Below are positions 25,210-34,461 of a stretch of DNA of 64,000 nt, one piece after another. Below the pieces are notes generated by a model. That model saw nothing but the letters and a program-made list of their open reading frames with translations, searched no databases and was not told where the DNA came from. Made by a program: the position numbers and the translations under genes. The DNA lies in NCBI GenBank assembly GCA_964592235.1, contig CAZQCF010000010.1, forward strand, positions 1-64,000, in the 5' to 3' direction. The DNA is from PLA3 sp964592235. Its GTDB lineage: Bacteria > Planctomycetota > Phycisphaerae > UBA1845 > UTPLA1. Each line of letters opens with the position of its first letter. Positions within the stretch are counted from its first letter, which is position 1.

Positions 25210-25736
25210 GCGCCCTCGCTCGGTCTGGCCTTCTGATTCATCAGCTTTTCCTGCATCCGCTTCACGACCGTCGGCGGCACCAGCCGATCGAGATGCCCGC
25301 GATCCAGCCCGCCCATCTCCCAGATCTGACGAATCAACGTGCTGCTGATCAGCGCCGTCTGGTCGGTCGTGAACAAGAAAACCGTCTCTACGTCGCCGGC
25401 GATCATGTTCACGTTCGCCTGACGCAGTTCACTTCGCAGGTCATCGCCGTCGCGGATGCCCTTTACGATGAAATCCGCCCCGCGACGACGAACGAAGTCC
25501 ATCGTCAACCCCGGATAAGCATCGACCTCCACGTCTTTCCACTCCGCCAGCAACTCGCGCAGCATCGCCACGCGCTCCTGCTCGTTGAACAACGGCTCCT
25601 TTTCGGGATTGCGCCCCACCATCACGATCGTCTTCTCAAATATCCGGCGGCTGCGACGAATGATGTCGATGTGCCCGTACGTCGGCGGGTCGAACGTGCC
25701 GGCAAAGACCGCGGTTTTTCCTTTTTCCTGTTTCAT
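25206..25736 (-). CDS. coaD: Phosphopantetheine adenylyltransferase
   Basis: CoaD transfers AMP from ATP to 4'-phosphopantetheine, the penultimate step of coenzyme A synthesis. The 176-residue length is slightly above the usual 160. The nucleotidyltransferase motif GTFDPPTYGHIDII is near residue 12, and ISSTLIRQI near residue 130 is the second conserved site. The family Arg/Lys region KGIRDGDDLRSELRQANVN is also present. The ATG at 25736 is chosen because it gives the family N-terminus; a longer in-frame start at 25814 adds 26 residues without similarity. Confidence 0.95.
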   Translation of the reverse strand: MKQEKGKTAVFAGTFDPPTYGHIDIIRRSRRIFEKTIVMVGRNPEKEPLFNEQERVAMLRELLAEWKDVEVDAYPGLTMDFVRRRGADFIVKGIRDGDDLRSELRQANVNMIAGDVETVFLFTTDQTALISSTLIRQIWEMGGLDRGHLDRLVPPTVVKRMQEKLMNQKARPSEGA

Positions 25737-25905
25737 GAAAGAGCCATCAGCCGTGAGCCGAAAACAGGGAGCCAGGGCTGGGCGACGATGAAGCCGATTC
25801 GAGTTGCCCAGCATGTCCTTGCACGGCTCGATCTATCCACACCCTTTCTGCATTCCTCATTCTACATCCACGATTCGGCATTCGCTATTCAGCATTCGAC
25901 CTTCA

Positions 25906-27135
25906 CTACTCGTACCGCAACGCTTCCACCGGGTCCAGACGCGACGCTTTCCACGCCGGATAGATGCCGCTGATGATCCCCACCACCGTCGCCATGCCCA
26001 GCGCCAGCAGCACCGCTCCGCTTGTCGTGATCGTCTCCATCACGCGCGTGATTTTCTCAATCGTTCGAGCCAGACCCCAGCCGGTCAGCACACCGGCCGC
26101 ACCGCCCAGCAACGACACAATGCTCGCTTCCACGAGAAACTGGTTCAGCACATCGCTGCGCTGGGCTCCCATCGCCATGCGTACGCCGATCTCGCGCGTC
26201 CGCTCGGTCACCGCCACCAGCATGATGTTCATGATGCCGATGCCGCCCACGACGAGACTGATCCCCGCGATCGACCACAGCACGACGCCGGCGATGATCT
26301 GAAACTGCGCGAACTGCGTCACGAACTCACGCTGCGCCTGCACCTGGAAATCGTCCTGCTGCCCGGCGCGGATCTTGTGCCGCTGACGAAGCACCTTCTT
26401 GATTTGATCCTTGGCCCGCTCGATGTCCTCGTCCGACGGCGACAACGCCTCGGCCAGAATCGCGTGGACCGACTTCAGCCCGTACAGCTTCTCCATCGCA
26501 GCCGTAATCGGCACAATCACTTGCTGATCCACGTCGGTAAACGCGACGTTGCCCTTTTCCTCCATCACGCCGACCACGGTGAAGGTCCGCGTCCCCAGCA
26601 GTCCGGAGATCTTGACTTTCTCATCAATCGCCGGACGACCGCCGAACAACTCCTTCTTGACCTTCGCGCCCAGCACCACGACGGCCGCGCCGCCCTGCAC
26701 ATCCGTCCGGGTAAAAAAAGTTCCTTCGGTCACCTTATGGTTGTTGATGTCGGGATAAATCTCGCTGGCGCCCAGGACGGACGCCGTCGTGTTCTTCGAG
26801 AGAAACTTGATCGTGGAGCTGCTCGACACCTGCGGCATGACCATGCGGACCGCGCCGCACTCCTTGTCGATGGCGAGGGCGTCTTCGTACTTGATGGAGT
26901 CAAACGTGCCGACCATCCGCCCGGAGCGCCGCTGCACCGCCGCGCCGACAAAAATCTTGTTCGACCCCATTGAGGCGAAGCCGCTCTCCATCCGCGCGCC
27001 CATGCCCTTGAGGATCGCCATCGCCGCGACGACCGCAGCCACGCCGATGATAACACCGAGCGTCGCGAGGATGCTGCGCAGCGGATGAATCCAGAGACTG
27101 CGCAAGGCCATCATCACGATGCGGAAGAAAAACAT
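25906..27135 (-). CDS. MacB-type ABC transporter permease
   Basis: This 409-residue permease has an N-terminal membrane segment, a long periplasmic MacB_PCD-type domain (about residues 50-260), and three C-terminal membrane segments of the FtsX type (GVVLWSIAGISLVVGGIGIM, then MNIMLVAVTERTREIGVRMA). The ATPase is encoded separately by the next gene, unlike E. coli MacB, where both are one chain. It is the third gene of an adaptor-ATPase-permease operon, starting 6 bases after the ATPase stop. Members export macrolides, peptides or lipids; the cargo here is unknown. Confidence 0.93.
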   Translation of the reverse strand: MFFFRIVMMALRSLWIHPLRSILATLGVIIGVAAVVAAMAILKGMGARMESGFASMGSNKIFVGAAVQRRSGRMVGTFDSIKYEDALAIDKECGAVRMVMPQVSSSSTIKFLSKNTTASVLGASEIYPDINNHKVTEGTFFTRTDVQGGAAVVVLGAKVKKELFGGRPAIDEKVKISGLLGTRTFTVVGVMEEKGNVAFTDVDQQVIVPITAAMEKLYGLKSVHAILAEALSPSDEDIERAKDQIKKVLRQRHKIRAGQQDDFQVQAQREFVTQFAQFQIIAGVVLWSIAGISLVVGGIGIMNIMLVAVTERTREIGVRMAMGAQRSDVLNQFLVEASIVSLLGGAAGVLTGWGLARTIEKITRVMETITTSGAVLLALGMATVVGIISGIYPAWKASRLDPVEALRYE

Positions 27136-27141
27136 CGCCCG

Positions 27142-27906
27142 TCACACTCCAATCGGTCGCGCCGTCGGCGGCGAGCGCTCCGGCTCGCGCGGGTCCACAG
27201 ACAGCAACTCACTGCGAAACGTCGAATCCACTTCGCGGTCTTCGACCTTCTTGCCGTCCTTCATGCGCACGACGCGCTGGGCCTGCACGGCCACAGACAT
27301 TTCGTGCGTCACGAGGATGATCGTCACGCCGGAGCGGTTCAGCTCGTGAAAGATATCCATGATCTGTCGGCCGGTGTGGCTGTCGAGATTCCCCGTCGGC
27401 TCGTCGGCAAGCAGAATCTTCGGCTCGTTTACGATCGCCCGCGCGATCGCCACGCGCTGGCGCTCGCCGCCCGAGAGCTCCGCGGGCGTGTGATGCGCGC
27501 GACCAGCCAGTCCGACGCGCTCGAGGGCCTTCAGAGAAGGCTCGCGCGTCCGCGTGCGCCGGGCGTAAAACAACGGGACCGCCACGTTGTCCACCGCGCT
27601 GGTCCGCTGAATGAGATTGAACGTCTGAAACACGAAGCCGATCTTGCTGTTGCGCACAATCGCCAGTTGCCGATCGGTCATGTGGCTGACCAGGTCTCCA
27701 TCAAGCCAGTATTCCCCCGCGCTGGGGCGATCAAGGCAGCCCAGCAGGTGCATCAGCGTGCTCTTGCCGCTGCCCGAGGCGCCGGTAATGGAGATCATTT
27801 CGCCGGAGTAAACGTCAAGATCAACGCCGTCCAGCGCGCGGACGACCGTCGTGCCCATTTCATAGTGCTTGGCCAGCGCGCGTATCTGAATCAGCGGTTT
27901 GCTCAT
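27142..27906 (-). CDS. ABC transporter ATP-binding protein of MacB/LolD type
   Basis: The 254-residue ATPase has Walker A GASGSGKSTLMHLLGCLD, the signature LSGGERQRVAIARAI, Walker B KILLADEPTGNLDS and the switch His in LVTHEMSVA. This arrangement matches the LolD/MacB group that works with FtsX-type permeases. It lies between the HlyD-type adaptor and the permease with gaps of 9 and 6 bases, so the three are one operon. The last 30 residues, rich in Arg, Pro and Glu, are an extension beyond the usual domain. Confidence 0.95.
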   Translation of the reverse strand: MSKPLIQIRALAKHYEMGTTVVRALDGVDLDVYSGEMISITGASGSGKSTLMHLLGCLDRPSAGEYWLDGDLVSHMTDRQLAIVRNSKIGFVFQTFNLIQRTSAVDNVAVPLFYARRTRTREPSLKALERVGLAGRAHHTPAELSGGERQRVAIARAIVNEPKILLADEPTGNLDSHTGRQIMDIFHELNRSGVTIILVTHEMSVAVQAQRVVRMKDGKKVEDREVDSTFRSELLSVDPREPERSPPTARPIGV

Positions 27907-27915
27907 GCCCTGCCG

Positions 27916-29319
27916 TCACCCCTGCTGCTGGGCTTTTTCGCGCTCCGTCTTCACCGGGCGCTTCACCCAGACCGGGTCGCCGGCCTTGATGCCCGAGACG
28001 ATCTCCGTAAACGTGCCGTCCGTCTTGCCGATCTTCACCGGCACTTTCTTTTCGTCCCACCGGGCGCGCGAGCTGGGTCGCCACGGGATGTACACAAAGC
28101 ACTCCCGGCCTTCGCTTACCAGCGCTTCGTTCTTCACCAGCACCACGTCTTCCAACTTGTCCGTCGTAAACGACAAGTCCGCCTGAAGCCCTTGCAATTT
28201 CTCGAGGTCCTTCCCCACCAAGCGCACGCGCACATTGAACGCCAGCGCGTTGTTGACTTTCTGCGTCTCGGGGTCGATCAGCTCGATCACGCCCTTAAAC
28301 TCCTCCGAGCGATACGCCTCCACCGAGACCGACACAATGCGGTTCTGCATCGTGTCGACGACCTCCTGGGCCTTGGACTCGTACTGTTCCGCCGTCAACT
28401 TGGTGGTCGTCCCAGGCCGGGCGTAATCCGGCGCGATATCGCGGATCGCCCCGATGTCCGCCTCGTCCACCTGCGCGATCACAAACATCGCGCTCACGTC
28501 AGCCAGGACCATCAGCGGCGTGCCGCCCGTAAAGCTCTGCGTGCCGCTCTGGATCGCCTCCCCTTCCTTCACATGGATCGAATAGACCATGCCGGGGGAT
28601 TTGGCCTTCACGACGGTCTCATCGAGCCGAAGCTTGGCTTCATCCAGCGCCTTCTCCGCTGCACGGAGCGTCGCTTCAGCCTGCACCACATCCTGCAACG
28701 CGCTTTCGAGAATAATCCGCTCGTTGTTCTTCGCCTGTTGCAGGCGCGTCTTGGCCATCTCCAGCGCGGCCTTGGCCTTATCAAACGAGGACTTCGTCTG
28801 CACGACCTCCACATCACCGGCGACGTTTTCCTTCTGGTACCCCTGCATCTTCTGCCACTGGAACTCGGCCTGATCGTACGTCGCCTGCGCGTCGACGACT
28901 TGCGCCTGGGCCAGCATCGTCTGAAGCGGCAAGTCGAGTTTCTGATTCTCATAGGCAATCTTGGCCTTCTCGTGGGCCGACTTCGCCCGATCCTGATCGG
29001 CCTGACGCGCTTCGACGTTGCGCTTCTCATCCACGGGATCAAGGCGAATCAACACGTCGCCTTCCTGCACCAACTGACCCTCCACGACAGGGATGTCTTC
29101 GACGATTCCGCCGGCTTTGCTCTTGATCGTAATCAGCCGCTTTGCCTCGACCGTGCCCGTCGCGGTGACGGGAATCACGAGGCTGCCCTTGGATGCCGGT
29201 TCCTGGAGACCGTCCAGCGCCGAGATCGAAAGCGACATGTTTGAAAGGCTCACCGCGCCCACGATCATCACAATGACCGCGACCGCGATTGCTACAATCG
29301 TCCACTTTTTGGCATTCAT
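27916..29319 (-). CDS. HlyD/MacA-type membrane fusion protein
   Basis: This 467-residue adaptor has one N-terminal membrane segment (IVAIAVAVIVMIVGAVSL), a biotinyl-lipoyl-like half (GTVEAKRLITIKSKAGGIVEDI), and a long helical hairpin of about residues 120-240 rich in Ala, Lys, Glu and Gln. A second lipoyl half and a beta-barrel domain follow (VKAKSPGMVYSIHVKEGEAI, VIAQVDEADIGAI). It would span the periplasm and connect the MacB-type transporter to an outer-membrane channel. No TolC-like gene is adjacent. It is the first gene of the three-gene efflux operon. Confidence 0.93.
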   Translation of the reverse strand: MNAKKWTIVAIAVAVIVMIVGAVSLSNMSLSISALDGLQEPASKGSLVIPVTATGTVEAKRLITIKSKAGGIVEDIPVVEGQLVQEGDVLIRLDPVDEKRNVEARQADQDRAKSAHEKAKIAYENQKLDLPLQTMLAQAQVVDAQATYDQAEFQWQKMQGYQKENVAGDVEVVQTKSSFDKAKAALEMAKTRLQQAKNNERIILESALQDVVQAEATLRAAEKALDEAKLRLDETVVKAKSPGMVYSIHVKEGEAIQSGTQSFTGGTPLMVLADVSAMFVIAQVDEADIGAIRDIAPDYARPGTTTKLTAEQYESKAQEVVDTMQNRIVSVSVEAYRSEEFKGVIELIDPETQKVNNALAFNVRVRLVGKDLEKLQGLQADLSFTTDKLEDVVLVKNEALVSEGRECFVYIPWRPSSRARWDEKKVPVKIGKTDGTFTEIVSGIKAGDPVWVKRPVKTEREKAQQQG

Positions 29320-29431
29320 TCTCGTTTAGCCTTGAGCGGGGAGCTGCAAGCATCTGGCCGGCGAGGTTGCCCGCCGAATTCACACAATCGTCAAACATTC
29401 CGAGCGCCAGGGCCCATACCCCACGCCGATC

Positions 29432-30538
29432 TCACGCCTTGTACGGCCGATGCTCCATCTCGAACATCCTTGCAACCGCCTCGTTCGTCACATAGCCGCG
29501 ATAAACGTCCACACCGTCGGCCAGGCCGGGGTCCGCGGCCGTCGCCGCCTTATATCCCATATTAGCCAGCCGCAGCGCGTACGGCAGCGTCGCGTTGGTC
29601 AGCGCCAGCGTGCTGGTGCGACCGACCGCGCCGGGCATGTTCGCCACGCCGTAATGCACCACGCCGTCGACGATGTACGTCGGCTCGGCGTGCGTGGTCG
29701 GGTGAATCGTCTCGCAGCAGCCGCCCTGATCGACGCCAACATCCACGATGACCGCGCCGGGCTTCATCAACTTGAGATAGTCTCGCGGCACCAGCACCGG
29801 GCACTTCGCTCCGGGAATCAATACTGCGCCGATGACGAGATCCGCCTGCGCGATATGCTCCCGAATCCTCGCCGCATCGCTGAAAACCAGTTGCACATTC
29901 GCCGGCATCACGTCCGACAGATAGCGCAATCGCTCCAGGTTCACATCCATCAGCACGACGTGTGCCCCCAGGCCGGCAGCTACTTTCGCCGCGTTCGTGC
30001 CGACGATGCCCGCGCCGAGGATCAACACCGTCGCAGGTTCCACACCCGGCACACCGCCCAGGAGAATCCCTCGGCCCATCATCGGCCGCTCAAGGTACTT
30101 CGCGCCTTCCTGAACGCTCATCTTGCCGGCGACTTCGCTCATCGGTGTCAGCAGAGGCAGGCGACCTTGTCGATCGCGCACCGTCTCATACGCGATGGCC
30201 ACGCATTTACTTGCGACGATCCCTTCTGTGAGCTTGCGATCCGCGGCAAAATGGAAATACGTGAAACAGACCTGGCCATCGCGGAGCATTTTGCATTCGA
30301 TCGGCTGCGGTTCCTTCACCTTGATGATCATGTCCGCTTTCGCGAACACGTCCGCAGCGGTCTTGACCATCTTCGCTCCGGCCGATTCGTATTCACTGTC
30401 CAGAAACCCCGAGCCGGTCCCCGCGTCGTGCTCGACCAATACCGTGTGGCCCGCTCGAACCAGGTCCGCCGCCCCGGCAGGGATCAGCCCCACCCGATAT
30501 TCGTCCGGCTTTATTTCCTTCACCGTTCCAACAATCAT
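29432..30538 (-). CDS. ald: Alanine dehydrogenase
   Basis: Ald interconverts L-alanine and pyruvate plus ammonia with NAD(H). The 368-residue length is typical. The start MIVGTVKEIKPDEYRVGLIP is the family N-terminus, the catalytic Lys lies in IKVKEPQP and the His in CFTYFHFAAD. The NAD-binding motif LGAGIVGTNAAKVAAGLGA is near residue 175. HYGVANMPGAVGRTSTLALTN near the C-terminus is also diagnostic. The ATG at 30538 is preferred to an in-frame start 25 codons upstream. It lies 112 bases before the efflux operon on the same strand. Confidence 0.95.
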   Translation of the reverse strand: MIVGTVKEIKPDEYRVGLIPAGAADLVRAGHTVLVEHDAGTGSGFLDSEYESAGAKMVKTAADVFAKADMIIKVKEPQPIECKMLRDGQVCFTYFHFAADRKLTEGIVASKCVAIAYETVRDRQGRLPLLTPMSEVAGKMSVQEGAKYLERPMMGRGILLGGVPGVEPATVLILGAGIVGTNAAKVAAGLGAHVVLMDVNLERLRYLSDVMPANVQLVFSDAARIREHIAQADLVIGAVLIPGAKCPVLVPRDYLKLMKPGAVIVDVGVDQGGCCETIHPTTHAEPTYIVDGVVHYGVANMPGAVGRTSTLALTNATLPYALRLANMGYKAATAADPGLADGVDVYRGYVTNEAVARMFEMEHRPYKA

Positions 30539-30880
30539 GTGCCATGCTCCAACTGGGACCGTCCCCCGCGCCAGACACCTTGACGGGCGCGCGGGCACTC
30601 CTAACCGGTCCAACGCCGTTTTTGGGCGTTTTCCGGCCTGCCATGCTAGGGCCGGCAGGCCTCCCCCGCAACGCGGCGAAACCAGCCTTGGGCCGTCGCA
30701 ACGTCCGATATCTATGCTACAACCCCTGAACGTTGCAGAAACTCAACATCAATCCTGAAGCCGAATCGCACCATGCCGATACTCAAAAGGCCGTTGTAGA
30801 ACGACGCCGATACACCCGCGCACTTGACATGTTGCCTGCCGGCATCGCACGGGTTGCCCGACAAGGCCAGGTCAATCCCC
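30539..30880. other. Divergent region between ald and the histidine kinase
   Basis: No gene is supported here. Two hairpin-forming sequences are visible. AACGCC (30612-30617) with GGCGTT (30625-30630) is followed by TT on the plus strand. GGCCTGCC (30635-30642) pairs with GGCAGGCC (30654-30661). They may be terminator-like or regulatory, but since both flanking genes point away from the region a terminator has no obvious partner. No clear promoter pair was found. Confidence 0.45.
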
Positions 30881-32041
30881 ATGCCGCGAACCCAGACCAA
30901 TCCGACCTCTTCTGCATCCGCCCGCGAATTGACAGCCTTGCTCGCGATTGATGCACTTTCCACGGGGGTCGTCGTCTTTGATCGCTCGCTGCAAGTAGTC
31001 CATCGAAACGACTCGGCGCGCCGGCTTCTGCCCGATGTCGCGGACGTTCCCGACCTGCTCGCACGCATCGGCAACCAAAGTAACTACGAGGAATGGCGCA
31101 CCGAGCTGCGCCGCGTCGTCGATCAGCGCCGGCCGCGCCGGCTGGACATCACGGTAACCGGAGAAGACGGCTCCCAGTCCGTCTACCAGCTCGATCTGCT
31201 GGCGCTGCGGCCGATCGATCGCGCCGGGCTGGGGACGGGCGGCGTGTTATGCGTCGAGGATGTCACGTCGCGCGCGACGCTGGAGCGGCGGCTCGCGGTG
31301 TCGGAGCGATTGGCGGCCGTCGGGAAGCTGGCGGCACGGGTGGCGCACGAACTGAACAATCCGCTCGACGGCGTGATGCGCTATATCAATCTGGCGATTC
31401 GCCGATTGGAGCAGATGGCGCCGGCGCGGGGTGAGCCGCTCGACGCGTCGTTGCTGCGCTATCTGGAGAATGCGCAGACGGGCGCCACGCGCATGAGCGA
31501 GATCATCGTCGGGCTGCTGGAGTTTTATCGCAGTTCCCCGCCGGCCTTCGAGCAGGCAACGGTCAACAAGATCGTCGAAGACGCCGTCACCGCCATGGAG
31601 GCCCGCGCCCACGATTGCAAAGTGACTGTTGTCTGTCACTTCCATCAGACTGACACGCCCGTCGTCCGCGGAAGCAGCATCTTTCAGGTGTTCTGCAACC
31701 TCATCAAGAACGCGATCGACGCCATGCCCGACGGCGGCACGCTCACCATCACCACGCGCATCGACGGCCGCGAAGACGCCGCCCGTTGCATCGTCACGTT
31801 CTGCGATACGGGAACAGGCCTTCCCGATGACGTGCAGCGGATTTTCGAGCCGTTCTTTACGACGAAAGCACCGGGCAAGGGCACGGGGCTGGGGTTGGCC
31901 GTCTGTCGCGAACTGATCGAGAAAATCGGCGGCTCGATCGAGGCGCGGCGCGGCAACCCGCGCGGGACGGAGATGGTTGTTTCCTTACCGGTCCACGACC
32001 CGCGGCGCGCAAACCGGAACTCGCCACCCCGGTCAACTTAG
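30881..32041 (+). CDS. Soluble PAS-type sensor histidine kinase
   Basis: The 386-residue kinase has no membrane segment. Residues 15-130 form a PAS-like sensor (ALLAIDALSTGVVVFDRSLQVVHRNDSARRLL). The dimerisation domain carries the phospho-accepting His near residue 156 (AARVAHELNNPLDGVMRYINL). The ATPase domain has an N box (FCNLIKNAIDAMPDGG), GTGLPDD, and the G2 motif GKGTGLGLAVCRELIEKIGG. It resembles NtrB-like kinases and is followed by an NtrC-type regulator, so the pair is a cytoplasmic two-component system. The ATG at 30881 is preferred over a TTG at 30824. Confidence 0.93.
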   Translation: MPRTQTNPTSSASARELTALLAIDALSTGVVVFDRSLQVVHRNDSARRLLPDVADVPDLLARIGNQSNYEEWRTELRRVVDQRRPRRLDITVTGEDGSQSVYQLDLLALRPIDRAGLGTGGVLCVEDVTSRATLERRLAVSERLAAVGKLAARVAHELNNPLDGVMRYINLAIRRLEQMAPARGEPLDASLLRYLENAQTGATRMSEIIVGLLEFYRSSPPAFEQATVNKIVEDAVTAMEARAHDCKVTVVCHFHQTDTPVVRGSSIFQVFCNLIKNAIDAMPDGGTLTITTRIDGREDAARCIVTFCDTGTGLPDDVQRIFEPFFTTKAPGKGTGLGLAVCRELIEKIGGSIEARRGNPRGTEMVVSLPVHDPRRANRNSPPRST

Positions 32042-32083
32042 TTTGATCCCGGCCGCTCGTGCGGTCGATTGAGCAAGTACCGC

Positions 32084-32139
32084 CCCGATTGCTCGCGCAA
32101 TCGGGAAACGAAACGACACTTCGATTGCTCGCGCAATCG
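32084..32139 (+). repeat. Two tandem identical hairpins between kinase and regulator genes
   Basis: CCCGATTGC-TCGC-GCAATCGGG (32084-32105) is a perfect 9-base-pair hairpin. After 16 bases a second copy, CGATTGC-TCGC-GCAATCG (32122-32139), has a perfect 7-pair stem and the same loop. A third, degenerate relative may lie at 32061-32083 (GCGGT pairing with ACCGC around CGATTGAGCAA). There is no T run, so they are not intrinsic terminators. They could stabilise the upstream mRNA or bind a protein dimer. Confidence 0.8.
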
Positions 32140-32166
32140 GCTCTTAAAGGCACGGAGAACCACGCC

Positions 32167-33693
32167 ATGACCAAGGCACCGGCGACCACGAAGCCCGGTA
32201 CAACCGCCGTATCGGATACCCAATCGGCTGTGCCGAGCACCGGAGATCGCGTGCTGATCGTCGATGACGACCGGCTGATCGGCGAATCGTTGAGCGATTT
32301 TCTCCAGCTCGAGTCTTACAAGGTCGACGCGGTCAATTCGGTGGATGCCGCCGTCCTGAAGCTTGCCGCCCTGCCCTACAGCGTCGTCATCACCGACGTG
32401 AACATGCCTAAGGCCGACGGTTTTGAGCTGCTCCGCATTATTCGCGACCGCTACCCCGACATCGTGACCATCGTCATCACCGGCTACGGCACGATCGAAT
32501 CGGCCGTCGAGGCGATCAAGATGGGCGCGTACGACTACCTCACCAAGCCGCTCTCGGACGACGAGATTCGACTGGTGGTACAGCGGGCCGTGCGGCAGCA
32601 GTCGCTTCTGCGCGAGAATCGCACGTTAAAGCAGCAACTCGAACTGCGCTATGGATTGGAGAACGTCGTCGGCCACGATTACAAGATGCTCAAGCTGTTC
32701 GATCTCATCGAGAGCGTTGCCGAGAGTCGCACAACGGTTCTCATCTCCGGCGAATCGGGCACGGGCAAGAGCCTGATCGCGCGGGCGATTCACCATCGTT
32801 CCGATCGGCGCGACAAGCCGTTCATTGAGGTCTCCTGCGGCGCGATTCCCGAGGGCCTGCTTGAATCCGAACTATTCGGCCATGCCAAGGGCGCCTTTAC
32901 CGGCGCGGTGGCGGACAAAGAGGGCAAGTTCAAGGCGGCCGAGGGCGGCACGATCTTTCTGGACGAGATCAATTCGGCCTCGCCGGCGCTTCAGGTGAAG
33001 CTGCTCCGCGTCTTGCAGGAACGGCGCTACGAGCCGGTCGGGTCGAACAAGACGATCAATGCGGACGTGCGCGTGATCCTCGCGTCCAACGTCGATCTCA
33101 AGCGCGAAGTCGAGGCGGGCCGATTCCGCCAGGACCTGTACTACCGCGTCAACGTATTGTCGTTGCACGTTCCGCCGCTGGTGGAAAGGCTAGGCGACAT
33201 TGAATTGCTCGCGCAGCATTTCCTCGCCAAACATCGCGCGGAGTTGAAGAAAGAGATCGTCGGCCTTTCGCCTGAAGCACTCACCACGCTGCAGCGCTAC
33301 CACTGGCCGGGCAATGTGCGCGAGCTGGAAAACGCGCTGGAGCGGGCCGTCGTGCTGTGTCGCGGTAAATTCATCCAACCCGAGGACCTGCCGCCGGCCA
33401 TCGTTGAAGAGGCGTCGTTGAAGGCATCAGCCTCTGCTGACGGTTGCTCCGCCGGTGCCAACGTGTCTGGATCGGCTGCACCGTCCGGCAAGTGGTTCAC
33501 AATCCACCAGTTCGCGCCGATGTCGCTTAAGGACGCAATGGAAGAACCGGAGCGGCAGATTCTCGAAGCCGCACTCAAGCTCAACCGCTGGAACCGGCAG
33601 ACGACCGCCGAGATGCTCCAGATCAACCGCACGACGCTGTACAAGAAGATGAAGCACTATGGCTTGGAGTACGACCCGGATCAGCACAGCTAG
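32167..33693 (+). CDS. NtrC-family sigma54-dependent response regulator
   Basis: This 508-residue regulator has a receiver domain with the phospho-accepting Asp near residue 77 (VVITDVNMPKADGFELL). The AAA+ domain has Walker A GESGTGKSLIARAIHH near residue 195, the sigma54-contact loop GAFTGA near residue 241, and Walker B GGTIFLDEI. A Fis-type helix-turn-helix ends the protein (QTTAEMLQINRTTLYKKMKHYGL). A 70-residue Ser/Ala/Gly-rich linker precedes the DNA-binding part. It should activate sigma54 promoters in response to the upstream kinase. The ATG at 32167 follows GGAGA. The frame is open upstream through the hairpins, but that stretch is not conserved-looking. Confidence 0.94.
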   Translation: MTKAPATTKPGTTAVSDTQSAVPSTGDRVLIVDDDRLIGESLSDFLQLESYKVDAVNSVDAAVLKLAALPYSVVITDVNMPKADGFELLRIIRDRYPDIVTIVITGYGTIESAVEAIKMGAYDYLTKPLSDDEIRLVVQRAVRQQSLLRENRTLKQQLELRYGLENVVGHDYKMLKLFDLIESVAESRTTVLISGESGTGKSLIARAIHHRSDRRDKPFIEVSCGAIPEGLLESELFGHAKGAFTGAVADKEGKFKAAEGGTIFLDEINSASPALQVKLLRVLQERRYEPVGSNKTINADVRVILASNVDLKREVEAGRFRQDLYYRVNVLSLHVPPLVERLGDIELLAQHFLAKHRAELKKEIVGLSPEALTTLQRYHWPGNVRELENALERAVVLCRGKFIQPEDLPPAIVEEASLKASASADGCSAGANVSGSAAPSGKWFTIHQFAPMSLKDAMEEPERQILEAALKLNRWNRQTTAEMLQINRTTLYKKMKHYGLEYDPDQHS

Positions 33694-33880
33694 GCGGGTC
33701 CGTCGCGCAATTCTCGCTGCGCACCGGCGCGGCGGTGTCGGTTCGTTTCGCGTGCCGTCAAGTCGGCGCTGGACGGGGTCGATAAATCCTGATGCCGCGC
33801 GTGCGCGGGGCGACGAGCCAGGTCGGCGAAATCTGCGCTCGCGCGACGTGTGAACGAGAAGGCGGGCCGCGGCGGAACCC

Positions 33881-34444
33881 ATGCTTAGTCAAACAGAACT
33901 GGACACAGCCCTGAACGACGCCCAGGCAGCGGTGGAAACCCTCGCCAACGACGTGTCGTCGACGCTGGAGCCGGCGCTGAAGCCACAAACCACCGCGCCG
34001 ACTACGGCGGAAGCACCCGCTTCCGTTCCTTCCACGGCATCGCCGACCCCGGGACCTGCAAACGCCCCTGGCGTCTCCTCGCCGAAGGCTCCCTCTACCG
34101 ATATGCCCGCATCAAAAGTTCCGCCCTCCACGGTCGCTGGGACAACGCCTCGCCCCGGCCCCCCCGCGCTGGTGTTGTCGCCCAAGCTCAAACGCGTTTT
34201 GAAACTTCGCGTCCCCGTGGTCGTGCGACTGGCGCAGCGTCCGATTCGCCTGGCCGAGATTCTGAAGTTGACGCCAGGAAACATTCTGGAGTTCGAGCGC
34301 ACCGTGGACAGCTCGCTGGATCTGATGGTGAACAATCAGGAGATCGGCTCGGGCAAAGCCGTGAAGGTCAATGAGCGTTTCGGCCTTCGCATTGAGAAAA
34401 TCGGCGATGCCCGCCAGCGCCTGGAGCAACTCACAAGCAGCTAA
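33881..34444 (+). CDS. FliN-like SpoA-domain protein
   Basis: The 187-residue protein ends in a SpoA (FliN/YscQ C-terminal) domain, residues 105-175: KLRVPVVVRLAQRPIRLAEI, then LTPGNILEFERTVDSSLDLMVNNQEIGSGKAVKVNERFGLRI. This is the C-ring unit of flagellar motors and of type III secretion. About 100 residues of Pro/Ser/Thr/Ala-rich linker precede it, longer than in most FliN proteins. No other flagellar gene is in the window, so it is an orphan here. It lies 187 bases after the NtrC-type regulator, which in several bacteria controls flagellar genes; whether it does so here is inference. Confidence 0.85.
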   Translation: MLSQTELDTALNDAQAAVETLANDVSSTLEPALKPQTTAPTTAEAPASVPSTASPTPGPANAPGVSSPKAPSTDMPASKVPPSTVAGTTPRPGPPALVLSPKLKRVLKLRVPVVVRLAQRPIRLAEILKLTPGNILEFERTVDSSLDLMVNNQEIGSGKAVKVNERFGLRIEKIGDARQRLEQLTSS

Positions 34445-34461
34445 GTAATACCGCAGAAAGC

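Noticed and set aside
27085..29244. 719-codon plus-strand frame opposite the efflux operon
   Set aside because: It spans three convincing minus-strand genes and is His/Arg/Leu-rich, a known artefact of antisense frames in high-GC genes.
32084..32139. Tandem hairpins as intrinsic terminators of the kinase gene
   Set aside because: Neither hairpin is followed by a T run, so termination is not supported by sequence.
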